From Lachnoclostridium phytofermentans (GTDB taxonomy: Bacteria > Bacillota > Clostridia > Lachnospirales > Lachnospiraceae), in the NCBI RefSeq assembly GCF_000733755.1, contig NZ_JPOF01000008.1:1-64000 (forward strand): a stretch of DNA of 64,000 bases. Direction: 5' to 3'. Of this stretch, positions 46,563 to 56,494 are shown one piece after another. The notes under the pieces were generated by a model that saw only the letters and a list, made by a program, of their open reading frames with translations, had not been told where the DNA came from and searched no databases. Both the position numbers and the translations under genes were made by a program. Each line of letters opens with the position of its first letter. Position 1 is the stretch's first letter.

Positions 46563-47285
46563 CTATTCTTCCTCCATCTGAAACGCCAAAAAGCATTCTT
46601 TTATTTTCTTTACTTTCCCTTGGGCAATTGGGACACTAGTAAGATTCTGCAACATGATTTCTGTATTTTTAATGGTATCTATGTAACTCATATTAATAAG
46701 AAAGGAGCGATGTGGCTTTATAAAGTTGCTTTCTTTCAGAAGATTATCACAAACGGTGGAAAACTGCTCAATACATTCCACTACGCTACCAGATATGAGA
46801 TGATAAAGAACCTTTTTACCCATTGCTTCTGCATATATCAAATTAGATAGTAATATTTTTTGTATTCCCTTCTTACTTTTTACAACGATTGCAGTTTCTT
46901 GAACTTTTACTATTTGATCTAGTACATCGTTTAGCGTATAGAACAACTTTTCCCTAGTAACAGGTTTTAACACATAGTTAAGCGCTCTAACTGAATAACT
47001 TTCTAAAGCAAATTCGGTAGAAGAAGTAAAGAAAATAATCTGTGCATTTTTATCAAATCTACGGATTTCCTTTGCTAAATCAATACCTGTAAAGCTAGGC
47101 ATGATGATATCAAGGCAGTAGATATCGTATTTTTTTCCTTTTTCTAGAATAGGTATGAGCTCTAAACCGTTATGATAAACAGCGTATTCAAACTGGATTG
47201 GTTTAGATTCTTTATACTCACCAAGCAAGGTAACCATAGTAGAAAGTTCATCTATATTATCATCACATAAGGCAATATGTAACAT
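46563..47285 (-). CDS. LytTR-family response regulator (AgrA-like)
   Basis: A 240-residue regulator. The receiver domain (1-120) has CDDN and the phosphoacceptor Asp in YCLDIIMP. The LytTR DNA-binding domain (about 140-235) includes KPHRSFLINMSYI. The start at 47285 is favoured because AAAGGAGG lies just upstream; a longer frame from 47318 would add 11 residues. It forms a pair with the kinase that follows. The divergent LemA gene is a possible target. Confidence 0.87.
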   Translation of the reverse strand: MLHIALCDDNIDELSTMVTLLGEYKESKPIQFEYAVYHNGLELIPILEKGKKYDIYCLDIIMPSFTGIDLAKEIRRFDKNAQIIFFTSSTEFALESYSVRALNYVLKPVTREKLFYTLNDVLDQIVKVQETAIVVKSKKGIQKILLSNLIYAEAMGKKVLYHLISGSVVECIEQFSTVCDNLLKESNFIKPHRSFLINMSYIDTIKNTEIMLQNLTSVPIAQGKVKKIKECFLAFQMEEE

Positions 47286-47473
47286 AAAAACCTCCTTTAT
47301 ACCTAATTTTATTATCAAATTTTATTATGAAATATTAAGCTTCGAAATCATTATATACATGATTCGTGTCGAAAACAAGGTGTTTCATACTGCAAACGGT
47401 TATGAATAAGTTTTTTTGTTATACTTTTGCTATAAGATTTTAATGATACTCTTATTTATGGGAAGGAGATTTC

Positions 47474-48016
47474 ATGTTGTCAACAATAATAGTGATATTT
47501 ATAATCGTTGTGACAGCTTTCCTCTGGGTAAGATCCACCAAACGAAAGATTGTCGCATTAGTTGAAGATATTAACAATACCATGAATCAAATTAGTGTGC
47601 AACTTTCCGGTCGTTTTGATGCCCTAACTACACTTTTGGATTTGACGAAAGGCTATGCCAAGCAGGAAAGTGAAATGCTGATTGGAACCATTAAATCTAG
47701 TAGAAGTGCCATAACAGTAAAATCCACCCCCGATGATGTGTATTGGCAGGAGGGGATTATTTCTGAGACTCTTAGTGGAATTGTCATGATGAGTGATCAG
47801 TATCCCGAATTAATAGCAGATTTAAACTACAAAAAGGCAATGAATGCAGTGGAAACCTTTGAGAATATGATACGCACCAGCCGATTAGTTTATAACCACA
47901 GTGTAACCAAGTTAAATCGTGAAATCAGAATATTCCCAGTCTCTATAATTGGAAGAATACTAGGTTTTCATCAGAAAGATTATTTGGAAGAGTATGCAGG
48001 AAAAAGAAAGTTTTAA
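47474..48016 (+). CDS. LemA-family membrane protein
   Basis: A 180-residue protein with one N-terminal transmembrane helix (about 3-20), then a helical-bundle domain with DINNTMNQISVQLSGRFDAL and the C-terminal YNHSVTKLNREIRIFP, which are typical of LemA. The role of LemA is not established. GGAAGGAG lies before the ATG. It is divergent from the LytTR/GHKL pair, so the 190-base region between them probably holds both promoters. Confidence 0.82.
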   Translation: MLSTIIVIFIIVVTAFLWVRSTKRKIVALVEDINNTMNQISVQLSGRFDALTTLLDLTKGYAKQESEMLIGTIKSSRSAITVKSTPDDVYWQEGIISETLSGIVMMSDQYPELIADLNYKKAMNAVETFENMIRTSRLVYNHSVTKLNREIRIFPVSIIGRILGFHQKDYLEEYAGKRKF

Positions 48017-48159
48017 ACGATAATGTCTTTATAGAACTTAAGCATCGGTTTGATATAAACCGTATTGTTATCTTAGCAGCATATTACACGTGCTACTATA
48101 TATTATGAAAGACTATGATTTTAAGAAAAAAAGATTTCTATCATTAGGAGAACACACAA

Positions 48160-49794
48160 TTGAGAAAAAAACACTTTTTTTTTATTTCTTTGACCATATC
48201 ATTACTCTTGATATTATTTGGATATAGTATGATAAAGTATCAATCTTATCAAATAAAAAATCCTACTAGTTCTAAAAAAATTGTAATTAATCAAGTAGAA
48301 GTAGAATCTATAAATGGCATTCAAAATGTTTATCTTCCAGCATATTTAGAGGTAGAAGGGGAGATAATTCTTCGGGCATCTTTAACATATCAGTTTGATA
48401 ACTAAAGGAATCCATCTTTAATTTTGCAGGCGAATCATACCTTTATGACGTTCTATTTCGATGACAAAGAATTATACTCAGTAAAAAATGAACCATATTC
48501 TTTGGGCAATTATTTTGCAAAAATTCCTTTACCTTCACGAGCGAATGGCGAAGTTTTAGAAATTCATATAAAGGTAGTGAAACATGGATTATCTAGAATT
48601 CAAGTTCCCCAAATTATAATTTTACCACAATCCGAACATTTAGAATCAGTGATAGCTTCAGATTTGCCATCCTTACTTGTTAATTTACTAATTTTATTTT
48701 CTAGTTTCTTTATGTTTATTTTTGCTTTTATGGAACGCAGTCATGAAAATTGCCCGAAAATGTTATTAAGAGGTCTTTGGGCTTTAACTTGCGCAATTTA
48801 TTTTATGTGCGAAACCTATACGATTGTATATTTAATTCCTGCATCTAGAATTATCTATATCTTAGATATGATTTGCTTTTCTATGATAATGCCTATTTTG
48901 CTCATGCTAATTAGTTGGGATTTAAATGCATTTCAGTCCAAGCTGTGCAAGACTTTAGCATATCTTGGATTGGTCAATAGTATAATGCAAATTATTTTAT
49001 GCTTATGTTTTAACATTGAGTTAAGGATAATGCTTAGAGTTACACATATCATACAATTAGTAGGGATTCTATTAGTAATATTATGTATCATATACAATAT
49101 AAAAGAAAAAAATTATACTCCGTTTCTTTATAGTATGGGAATTATATCATTGGGAGGTTTTGTTGACCTTGTTTTATTTGCTTTCGAAAAAAATAAAGAT
49201 AATATTTTTTTTGTTAAAATAGCAATTTTATTCTGTATGTTTTTTCAAATATTGCAATTCATACGAACCGTTGTAGTTCAAAGTACCGAAAAGGCAAGAG
49301 AAGAATATTATAAAATGCTAGCGCTAAAAGATTCGTTAACTTTATGCTATTCACGAGTGGCATATGAAATAGATAAGAAAAATTTATCTCAACTAGAGGA
49401 AATGACAATTTTAGTATTCGATCTAAATAATTTAAAGCAAACAAACGATTCCTATGGACATTCAGAAGGGGATTTATTACTGCAAATTTTTGGAGCCATA
49501 CTTCGAGATACCTTTGAATCTAAAGGGAAATGTTACCGAGTGGGAGGCGATGAGTTTTGGGTATTTTGTAATATATTAAACGTAAACCAGATTAAAAACT
49601 ATATGAAGAAAATGAAAGATTTTACGTTAAAGGAGAACAAAAAAAGAAACTTAAAAGTGAAAATAAGTTATGCCATGGGGTATGCAACCATGAATGAAGC
49701 AAAGGGGGATTTAGTTAGAGCAATAGAGCTTGCGGATCAACGTATGTATGATAATAAACGGATGTATAAATCTAAGCACAGTGATATTTATTAG
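48160..49794 (+). pseudogene. Membrane diguanylate cyclase (GGDEF), split by an in-frame stop
   Basis: The first part (48160-48405, TTG start, AGGAGA upstream) encodes one transmembrane helix and an extracellular start. A TAA at 48403-48405 interrupts it, and the same frame then runs without a break to 49794. That downstream part holds the rest of an extracellular beta-domain, seven hydrophobic helices (about 48680-49260) and a GGDEF domain with an intact GGDEFWVF active site. Such proteins make cyclic-di-GMP. The stop looks like a nonsense mutation. A TTG restart at 48424 could still give a shortened 456-residue protein with all helices and catalytic residues, so loss of activity is likely but not certain. 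Confidence 0.7.
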
Positions 49795-50008
49795 GAGTCA
49801 TTGTAGTGATTTTATAGGAAAGTTTCTATTGCGTGATTTGTAAGAAGGAAAAGCAATTGCAACAATGATGAGATTTATCTCTTTAGAATACGAAGGAACA
49901 GTTTTATTCCTAACAGTAATTTATTTTTTACTGATTTATGACTTTACACCAGAATAGTCTGGAAATATAAAACAGCAAATAAGTGACTTATGAAGTTACA
50001 AAGTTGAG

Positions 50009-50599
50009 GTGACTAATTTGATTGGATATCATAATTATAATAATTGTAGGGTTATCATAAAAGATGCTAATTATAACATAGTACTAACTGATACTAAAAT
50101 TACTGATTTTGATAATGAACTTTTATCAATTCAAATTCCTAACAAATTCGATGTTACTACCTATAAAGAATTGAATTTGCTTATTTTATGTAAAAATCAA
50201 GTCTTTGAATACCATGGCAAAGTAAAACGTTCATTTTCTGATCATATTGAAATAGGACTATACAAAGGAAGACATGTAGAGCATCGACGTGCACAAAGAT
50301 ATTCAATAAAAGCGAAGGGTCTAGTGGATAAACTGTATATCCGTGGACAAAAAGTTAAGCTAAATCAATATATTGAAGTGGATATTGAAAACATAAGTAA
50401 AACAGGAGTCATGATAAAAGCCTTAAGCAATACGTTCTATCAAGATATACCTTTTGATCTAATTTTTCTAAAGCAAGACTTAACTGTAACATGCTTATTA
50501 GTATGGAATTCAAAGATAGATACTAAATATTCTTATTTTGGATGCAAATTTATTAAAACAGAAAGAAAAAAGGTATATGCTAATGAAGAGGTTTCATAA
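50009..50599 (+). CDS. PilZ-domain cyclic-di-GMP binding protein (YcgR-like)
   Basis: A 196-residue protein. The N-terminal beta-domain (about 1-88) is like the YcgR/PilZN part. The PilZ domain has the ligand-binding RRAQRYSI (Arg near 93-97) and ENISKTGVMIKA. It should bind cyclic-di-GMP and act on motility or the envelope. The start is a GTG. The last bases overlap the start of the broken HD-GYP-like gene. Confidence 0.78.
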   Translation: MTNLIGYHNYNNCRVIIKDANYNIVLTDTKITDFDNELLSIQIPNKFDVTTYKELNLLILCKNQVFEYHGKVKRSFSDHIEIGLYKGRHVEHRRAQRYSIKAKGLVDKLYIRGQKVKLNQYIEVDIENISKTGVMIKALSNTFYQDIPFDLIFLKQDLTVTCLLVWNSKIDTKYSYFGCKFIKTERKKVYANEEVS

Positions 50600-51016
50600 G
50601 AATTTACATCCTTTGGCTATTGAGTATCTATATGAGGGATTGGTGCTTACAGAATCTATATATAATTATAATGGAAGAACAATGCTATTGCCAAAGGGAG
50701 AAGTGCTAGATGAATATAAAATATGGAAGTTAAAGAAATTCAATCACGATTATAGAAATATTTGTGTACATACGAAAACTTTCCAGGAGTTAATTATCAA
50801 GAGTATTCCGGTCTTGATAACTCGCTTAGCGATGTTTTTGTTAATAATATGTGTGTCAATTTAAGGAATAGAAATGTACTGATGTCAAACGGAACAATTG
50901 GTACGATTGATATTATCATGCCAAATGATATTGAGCACCCTATTGTTAGCATCGATGGTTTAGTCTTACAGACGAATGAGAACTGCAATTGTACTAGGAT
51001 TATTTTTAATACTTAA
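50583..51016 (+). pseudogene. Degenerate HD-GYP-like gene, catalytic domain missing
   Basis: The start (MKRFHKNLHPLAIEYLYEGL, then TMLLPKGEVLDEY) looks like the beginning of an HD-GYP phosphodiesterase. The frame then changes near 50780 and continues NMCVNLRNRNVLMSNGTIGT, then IMPNDIEHPIVSI, which resembles the last strand region of the same family. The whole HD-GYP catalytic core is absent. It therefore looks like a deletion plus frameshift. The assignment rests on these two ends only. Confidence 0.45.
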
Positions 51017-51236
51017 TTGTAATCGCTAATTATACTGTAGATATTAGTTATATTCTAATTATGTCTTATTCTGGTATCTGATTTTTCCTTAATCACCACT
51101 CATATACGCTATAGCGAATCCGTTGTAACCATACCATAAATCAAACTATGATACACCAATTTATACGTAGTCTTTCAAGAAAGTCTAATAGATGATAAAA
51201 TGATAATAAAAAGTGGAAAAGGATTGGAGGGGAAGG

Positions 51237-51512
51237 ATGTATAAGATTATTGGCACAGACTTCGTTAGTAATTATGTACATAGAAAACATCCAGAGTTAG
51301 AAATCGTGTCAGTTTGTGGTAATGGTTACCAAGCTTATGAAGAATTTATACAGAATCCAGCTGATATATTACTGACAGATATTCGAATGCCAGTAATGGA
51401 TGGATTGGATTTGATTCAAAAACTACAAGAAGAATCCTATGTTTTTGTCCCGATAATAATTAGTGGTTATAATGACTTTACTTATGAAAAAACAGCGATG
51501 CGTATGGGGTGA
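51237..51512 (+). pseudogene. Truncated response-regulator receiver domain
   Basis: A 91-residue frame, with GGAGGGGAAGG ahead of the ATG. The part from VCGNGYQAYEEFIQNPADI to DIRMPVMDGLDLIQ contains the phosphoacceptor Asp. The usual N-terminal acidic pair is replaced (IIGTDFV), and the frame stops at GISGYNDFTYEK-like sequence before the lysine and any output domain. The stop is followed by an unrelated open stretch. It is a dead fragment of a YesN-type regulator. Confidence 0.6.
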
Positions 51513-51630
51513 TATATATGAAAGTGAAGAAGCAAATGGTGCAGCACTTGGATTTGCAATATGCGCTGCCATATTAGGAGGTTCTCTTTGAGAAGATTAT
51601 GCTAAGTGGAATAACGTCTATCATAATGAT

Positions 51631-52112
51631 AAATTGTTAAGCCATAGAAAGAAAAAAAATGATTATAAGATATATGAAAAAGGAAGATTATTATGAAATT
51701 TATGAGTTATGGAGTTCGTCAAGAGAAATAAGAATTAATATTCAAGATGATACATATGAAAAAATATCTAAATTCATTGATTATAATCCCCATTTATGTA
51801 TTGTTTCTATAGAAAATTCTGAAATAATAGGATCTGTGTTAGCTGGATATGATGGAAGAAGGGGGCATATATACCATACCATTGTCAGAAGTGATTACAG
51901 AAGTAAAGGTATTGGGAATAAGTTAATTGATAAGGTATTAGATGAATTTAAATCTAAAGAGGTAAAAGAAATAGATTTATTGTCCGTTATTAATAATCAT
52001 GAGGGAAATAATTTCTGGGAGCATAAAGGATTTTTATTAAATGAAAATCTATATTATCGGAGAAAAAATATTTGAAAAAGGTTTTTTGCTCTTTTAGTCG
52101 TGGAAATCATTT
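51631..52112 (+). repeat. Duplicated segment carrying a GNAT gene, copy 2
   Basis: Second copy of 39931-40410, in the same orientation and 11,700 bases away. It is followed at 52118-52140 by 23 bases matching the end of a cold-shock gene. Confidence 0.85.
51659..52075 (+). CDS. GNAT-family N-acetyltransferase, copy 2
   Basis: A 138-residue protein sharing 128 residues with the copy at 39959; the acetyl-CoA loop SKGIGNKLI is unchanged. The ribosome site is weaker (AGAAAGAAAA), so it may be poorly expressed. Both open frames being kept after duplication suggests the event is recent. Confidence 0.78.
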   Translation: MIIRYMKKEDYYEIYELWSSSREIRINIQDDTYEKISKFIDYNPHLCIVSIENSEIIGSVLAGYDGRRGHIYHTIVRSDYRSKGIGNKLIDKVLDEFKSKEVKEIDLLSVINNHEGNNFWEHKGFLLNENLYYRRKNI

Positions 52113-52199
52113 GCAGGGTTAATCGCCTGTTCGCCTCTGTACTTTGTCACAAAGGTACTAAGGGGAGTAACTTTGTACTACAAAAATAAGGAGGCCAAA

Positions 52200-53597
52200 A
52201 TGGGTAACAATATCATCAGAGATATGAAAAAACAAATGGAAGAAAAAGATATATATGAATATGCAAAAGAGTGTGCATTTTCCTATATGGATAATGTGGG
52301 GGAAAGAGAAGTCTATCCTAAGAAAGATGATTTAGAATTGTTAAAACGATTCGAAGAAGCTTTGCCAACTGAGGGATGTAAGGATACTGAAATACTAAAG
52401 ATGCTTCACGACTATGGATCGAGTAATACGGTTGCTCAGACAGGTGGGCGATATTTTGGATTCGTAAATGGCGGTGCATTACCGATTTCATTGGCAACTA
52501 GATGGTTAACGGATGTATGGGACCAGAATGCAGTACTTCACATAGCGTCCCCCATTACCTCAAAATTAGAAGAAATCTGTGAAAAATGGATTGTTGAATT
52601 ATTGGGACTTCCAGAAGGTACAGCAGCAGGATTTGTAAGTGGATCTTCCAATGCTGCATTATGTGCCTTAGCGGCAGCAAGAAATACATTACTTAATAGA
52701 GCAGGATGGGATATAAGTAAACAAGGTTTATTTGGTGCTCCTGAAATAAAAGTTGTACTTTCACAGGACGCGCATGCAACCATTATAAAAGCTCTTTCCC
52801 TGTTGGGGATTGGATACAATCAAATAGTAAAAGTTGAATCAGATAGTCAAGGAAGGTTGATGATAGATAAGCTTCCATCGTTAGATGAAAAGACAATATT
52901 GATACTTCAAGCAGGGAATGTGAATACAGGAGCCTATGATGACTTTGATACCTTATGTGACATTGCTCAAAAAGAAGGAGCTTGGATACATATTGATGGA
53001 GCTTTTGGATTGTGGGCAGCTGCTTCAGATAATACAAAGCATCTAACCAAAGGGATAAGCAAAGCAGATTCCTGGTCTGTCGATGCACATAAGACGTTGA
53101 ATGTACCATATGATTGTGGAATTGTTTTATGTAAACATAGAGATAAGATTATTGCAGCTATGCAGGCCAGAGGTGAATATATTCTGTATGGATCTAAGAG
53201 AGACGGAATGTTATATACATCAGATATGTCTCGAAGAGCGCGTGCGGTAGAGCTTTGGGCTGCAATAAAATATCTAGGGCGAGAAGGAATCCAATGCTTA
53301 GTGAATAATTTGCATGAAAATGCAGTTTATTTCGCCAAACAGTTAAGAAAAGTAGGTTTCCAAGTGCTAAATGATGTGGTTTTTAATCAGGTATTAGTGA
53401 ACTATAAGGACGAGCAAACGACTAAAAATATACTCAAGCAGGTACAAGATTCTAGAATATGTTGGTGTGGAGAAACAAAGTGGCATGAGACATATGCCAT
53501 TCGATTAAGTGTCTGTTCTTGGGTAACAACGAAAGACGATATAGATAAATCAGTAAGTTCTTTTGTAGATGCTATTAGTAATATCGCCAATGAATAA
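52200..53597 (+). CDS. Pyridoxal-phosphate-dependent group II decarboxylase-like protein
   Basis: A 465-residue fold-type I PLP enzyme of the aromatic-amino-acid/glutamate decarboxylase family. TAAGFVSGSSNAAL contacts the phosphate, HIDGAFGLWAA gives the Asp that holds the PLP nitrogen, and VDAHKTLNVPYDCG gives the Schiff-base Lys near 298. The substrate may be an aromatic or other amino acid. The ATG at 52200 is set by AAGGAGG at 52188; a longer frame from 52173 is not supported. It stands alone. Confidence 0.82.
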   Translation: MGNNIIRDMKKQMEEKDIYEYAKECAFSYMDNVGEREVYPKKDDLELLKRFEEALPTEGCKDTEILKMLHDYGSSNTVAQTGGRYFGFVNGGALPISLATRWLTDVWDQNAVLHIASPITSKLEEICEKWIVELLGLPEGTAAGFVSGSSNAALCALAAARNTLLNRAGWDISKQGLFGAPEIKVVLSQDAHATIIKALSLLGIGYNQIVKVESDSQGRLMIDKLPSLDEKTILILQAGNVNTGAYDDFDTLCDIAQKEGAWIHIDGAFGLWAAASDNTKHLTKGISKADSWSVDAHKTLNVPYDCGIVLCKHRDKIIAAMQARGEYILYGSKRDGMLYTSDMSRRARAVELWAAIKYLGREGIQCLVNNLHENAVYFAKQLRKVGFQVLNDVVFNQVLVNYKDEQTTKNILKQVQDSRICWCGETKWHETYAIRLSVCSWVTTKDDIDKSVSSFVDAISNIANE

Positions 53598-53850
53598 GAA
53601 TATAGGATATTTCATTATCATTCAATGGAAGAATTACAAAAAAAAATAAATGAGTTAGGTACAGGTTGGTTATTAGGAGCTAGAAGAATTTTATAAGGAA
53701 GCAAAAGAGTATGAAATCATGCCTTATGTGTATCACTTTGCAATGTAACATGTGTATTTATAGTGCGGAAATTTGTATTATGTGATAGTATGTTAATAAA
53801 TGTAAACGTGTTATTTTGTAGTACACGTTTTAGACATGATAGGAGATGCA
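53598..53850. other. Intergenic region with small remnants
   Basis: Short open stretches such as MEELQKKINELGTG and FYKEAKEYEIMPYVYH occur in different frames without starts, suggesting a lost gene. The 3' end holds the ribosome site of the MutS-like gene. Confidence 0.35.
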
Positions 53851-55641
53851 ATGTTAGATAATAACGAAATCATAAAAGATATTGATAAAAACTATTACAA
53901 AATTTGCAGATTAAGTAATCGAATTGCGAATACTAGGCTATTAATAACCTTTATAGGAATCCTATGTTTTATTATAAGTATTCTAGAAAAGAATAGAATT
54001 TCTTTTATTTTTTTTGTATTTTCGTGCCTCGTTTTTATTACTTTAATTATTATACATGAAGCAATTAAAAAGAAAAAGATATATTTGGAAGCGAAGTTAT
54101 GGGTATTTCAAAAAAGGAATGCGCGTATTCAGAATACTTGGCGCGAATTTGATGAGAACGGGAATGATTTTTTAGAGGAAGAAATGGTAGTGGAAAGTGA
54201 TTTGGATATTTATGGTTTAAATTCACTATATCAATATATTTGTACTGCTCATACGCAGGAAGGAAGAAAAATCTTAGCGGACTACCTTAAAAATCAAGAG
54301 TTTGATAAAGAAAATATCAGTTTACGACAGGAAGCTGTCAAAGAGTTAATTGATAAAAATGATATTACTACTGAGATTGAAACATTGAGCAGAGTAATTG
54401 GAATCAATTGTAAGAAGAATACAAAGGAATGGTATGAAGCTTTTGTCAGTTATTTAAAGCGGGAGGATAGCTTAATTTCTAAAAGACTATATAGAGGTTC
54501 CATTCTATTTTCTTTGTTTACATTACTTATGTTTGTACTTAGTTTAAAAGGATATTTTTCTGTCAGCTATGCACTTATGCTTTTTTTCATCCAGTTAGCG
54601 CTAGGTTACTACAGTAGCTATAAAAATAATAAAGTTATTAACGATGTATTTCGTTTTTGCAATAACATGGAAGAGTATTATAATATAGTAGAGTATATTC
54701 AAACGGTTAAATTTGAATCTACTTATATCAACAAACTTTGCGCTCCTATAAAAAGCAGCAAAGAAGCTACCAAAGGAATTAAGAAATTAAATTTCTTAAA
54801 GGAAGCTTTTTTGGTACGTAGCAATCCTTATATACATATCGTTCTTCAACTTTTTCTTATGTATGATATTCATTGTATTTTCGCTCTTGAGAAATGGAAA
54901 AAGAATTATAAGGATAGTATAAAAGACCTCTTTTCTATCATTGGTGAAGTAGAAGCACTGACTAGCTTAACAGCAATTGCTTATAACAGAGACATTTGTT
55001 TCCCAACGTTTGATGAAGAAAGTTCCGTTATATTTGAGGCGGATAATATTTCTCACCCATTAATTCCATTAGATGCAGTTGTATCGAATTCTATTAAAAT
55101 TCATAAAGCAACTGGCATCATAACGGGATCTAATATGTCTGGAAAAACTACATTCATGAGAACAATTGGTGTGAATTGCATCTTGGCTTATGCAGGTGCT
55201 CCGGTCTGTGCGAATAAAATGATAGTATCGAATATGAAGATATTTACTTCGATGAGAGTTCAAGATGATGTCTCAAAAGGAATTTCGACCTTTTACGCTG
55301 AGGTATTAAGAATAAAGCAGATCATAGAATATTCTTATAAAAACGAACCAATGTTAGTTTTAATCGATGAGATCTTTAAAGGTACGAATTCTGCGGATCG
55401 AATTGTTGGTGCAACCGAGATTATTAAAGCGCTAAATAAAGAGCATATCATATGTTTAGTTTCCACTCATGATTTTGAATTATGTAGTTTAGTTGAGAAA
55501 GCTGAGATTTTAGGTAGTAATTATCACTTTGAAGAATTCTATAGAAATAATGAACTACATTTTGATTATAAAATAAAGCCTGGAAGATGTAGGACAACAA
55601 ATGCGAAACATATTCTAAGGATGGCTGGATTAATGGTATAA
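53851..55641 (+). CDS. Membrane-associated MutS-family ATPase
   Basis: About 596 residues. Two hydrophobic segments at about 35-75 and two more near 215-260 place it in the membrane. The C-terminal ATPase resembles MutS: Walker A GSNMSGKTTFMRT near 426, the VQDDVSKGISTFYAEV segment, Walker B MLVLIDEIFKGTNS near 500, and STHDFEL. The mismatch-recognition domain is absent, so a DNA-repair role is doubtful. Function of this MutS-like membrane family is not established. ATG at 53851 with AGGAGA is preferred over 53836. Confidence 0.78.
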   Translation: MLDNNEIIKDIDKNYYKICRLSNRIANTRLLITFIGILCFIISILEKNRISFIFFVFSCLVFITLIIIHEAIKKKKIYLEAKLWVFQKRNARIQNTWREFDENGNDFLEEEMVVESDLDIYGLNSLYQYICTAHTQEGRKILADYLKNQEFDKENISLRQEAVKELIDKNDITTEIETLSRVIGINCKKNTKEWYEAFVSYLKREDSLISKRLYRGSILFSLFTLLMFVLSLKGYFSVSYALMLFFIQLALGYYSSYKNNKVINDVFRFCNNMEEYYNIVEYIQTVKFESTYINKLCAPIKSSKEATKGIKKLNFLKEAFLVRSNPYIHIVLQLFLMYDIHCIFALEKWKKNYKDSIKDLFSIIGEVEALTSLTAIAYNRDICFPTFDEESSVIFEADNISHPLIPLDAVVSNSIKIHKATGIITGSNMSGKTTFMRTIGVNCILAYAGAPVCANKMIVSNMKIFTSMRVQDDVSKGISTFYAEVLRIKQIIEYSYKNEPMLVLIDEIFKGTNSADRIVGATEIIKALNKEHIICLVSTHDFELCSLVEKAEILGSNYHFEEFYRNNELHFDYKIKPGRCRTTNAKHILRMAGLMV

Positions 55642-55701
55642 GGATACGGGAAATTGTGAATGTATAATGGAACGACAAGGTTAGAATGGGGGATAACTAT
55701 A

Positions 55702-56412
55702 ATGAAAATATTAGCGATTGGAAATAGTTTTTCTGAAGATGCAACCTGCTATTTACAAAGAATTTCACAAGGTGAACTTTATGTAAGAAATCTATACATT
55801 GGTGGCTGTAGTCTTGAGAAGCATATAGAGTGTCTAATCGGCGATTTGAAAGAATATGATTTTCAAAAAGATGGTAAGGCGTTAAGAAAGATATCGATTA
55901 GGGAGGCACTTTCCTACAAAGATTGGGATTACATAACGGTACAACAAGTGAGTGGTTTATCTGGTATTGAAGATTCCTACGAACCATACCTAGGACAGCT
56001 GATATCGCATATAAAGAAGAGCAATCCATTTGCAAAGATAATCTTACATAAAACCTGGGCTTATGAACATGAATCGACGCATCAGGATTTTGGTCGGTAT
56101 GATAATAATCAAAAAATCATGTATGAAAAGATAGGTGAGGTAATCGAGCATTACGCGAAAAAATATAGCTTACCAATTGTACCAGCCGGTGATGCCATCC
56201 AAAAGCTTCGTACAGAGGTAGAGGAATTTGATTATTTAAGAGGTGGTCGATCTCTATGCAGAGACGGCTATCATCTTTCCTTCGATTATGGGCGTTATGC
56301 TGCGGCCTTGATATGGTATCGATTTTTTACAGGTCATCCTATCACAGAAGTTACTTATGCTCCAAGGGGAACGAAAAGGAAGATTATTGAAATTATTAAA
56401 AGTACGATTTAG
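55702..56412 (+). CDS. DUF4886 domain protein, SGNH-hydrolase-like
   Basis: A 236-residue protein starting ILAIGNSFSEDA, which resembles the GDS block of SGNH hydrolases. It ends with RDGYHLSFDYGRYAAALIWY, holding the Asp-x-x-His pair. These residues suggest an esterase or deacetylase, but DUF4886 has no confirmed substrate. No signal peptide is seen. The ATG at 55702 is favoured over an in-frame codon at 55660. It follows the MutS-like gene by 60 bases and is probably co-transcribed with it. Confidence 0.75.
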   Translation: MKILAIGNSFSEDATCYLQRISQGELYVRNLYIGGCSLEKHIECLIGDLKEYDFQKDGKALRKISIREALSYKDWDYITVQQVSGLSGIEDSYEPYLGQLISHIKKSNPFAKIILHKTWAYEHESTHQDFGRYDNNQKIMYEKIGEVIEHYAKKYSLPIVPAGDAIQKLRTEVEEFDYLRGGRSLCRDGYHLSFDYGRYAAALIWYRFFTGHPITEVTYAPRGTKRKIIEIIKSTI

Positions 56413-56450
56413 TTTTGTATAACGTGCTAATTAGTACCATATAACATGAT

Positions 56451-56490
56451 AAAAAGGAATGTATTCAATTTAGATGATACGTTCCTTTTT
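56451..56490. terminator. Terminator after the DUF4886 gene
   Basis: A 14-bp stem, AAAAAGGAATGTAT with ATACGTTCCTTTTT and one wobble pair, then T residues. Confidence 0.8.
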
Positions 56491-56494
56491 TATA

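Noticed and set aside
49866-49955. 30-codon hydrophobic frame (MMRFISLEYEGTVLFLTVIY and so on)
   Set aside because: Weak ribosome spacing and no homologue recognised; too short to support.
51523-51591. Open stretch reading EEANGAALGFAICAAILGGS, resembling a bacteriocin core
   Set aside because: No start codon in this frame and it follows directly on a truncated regulator; no transport or immunity genes are near.
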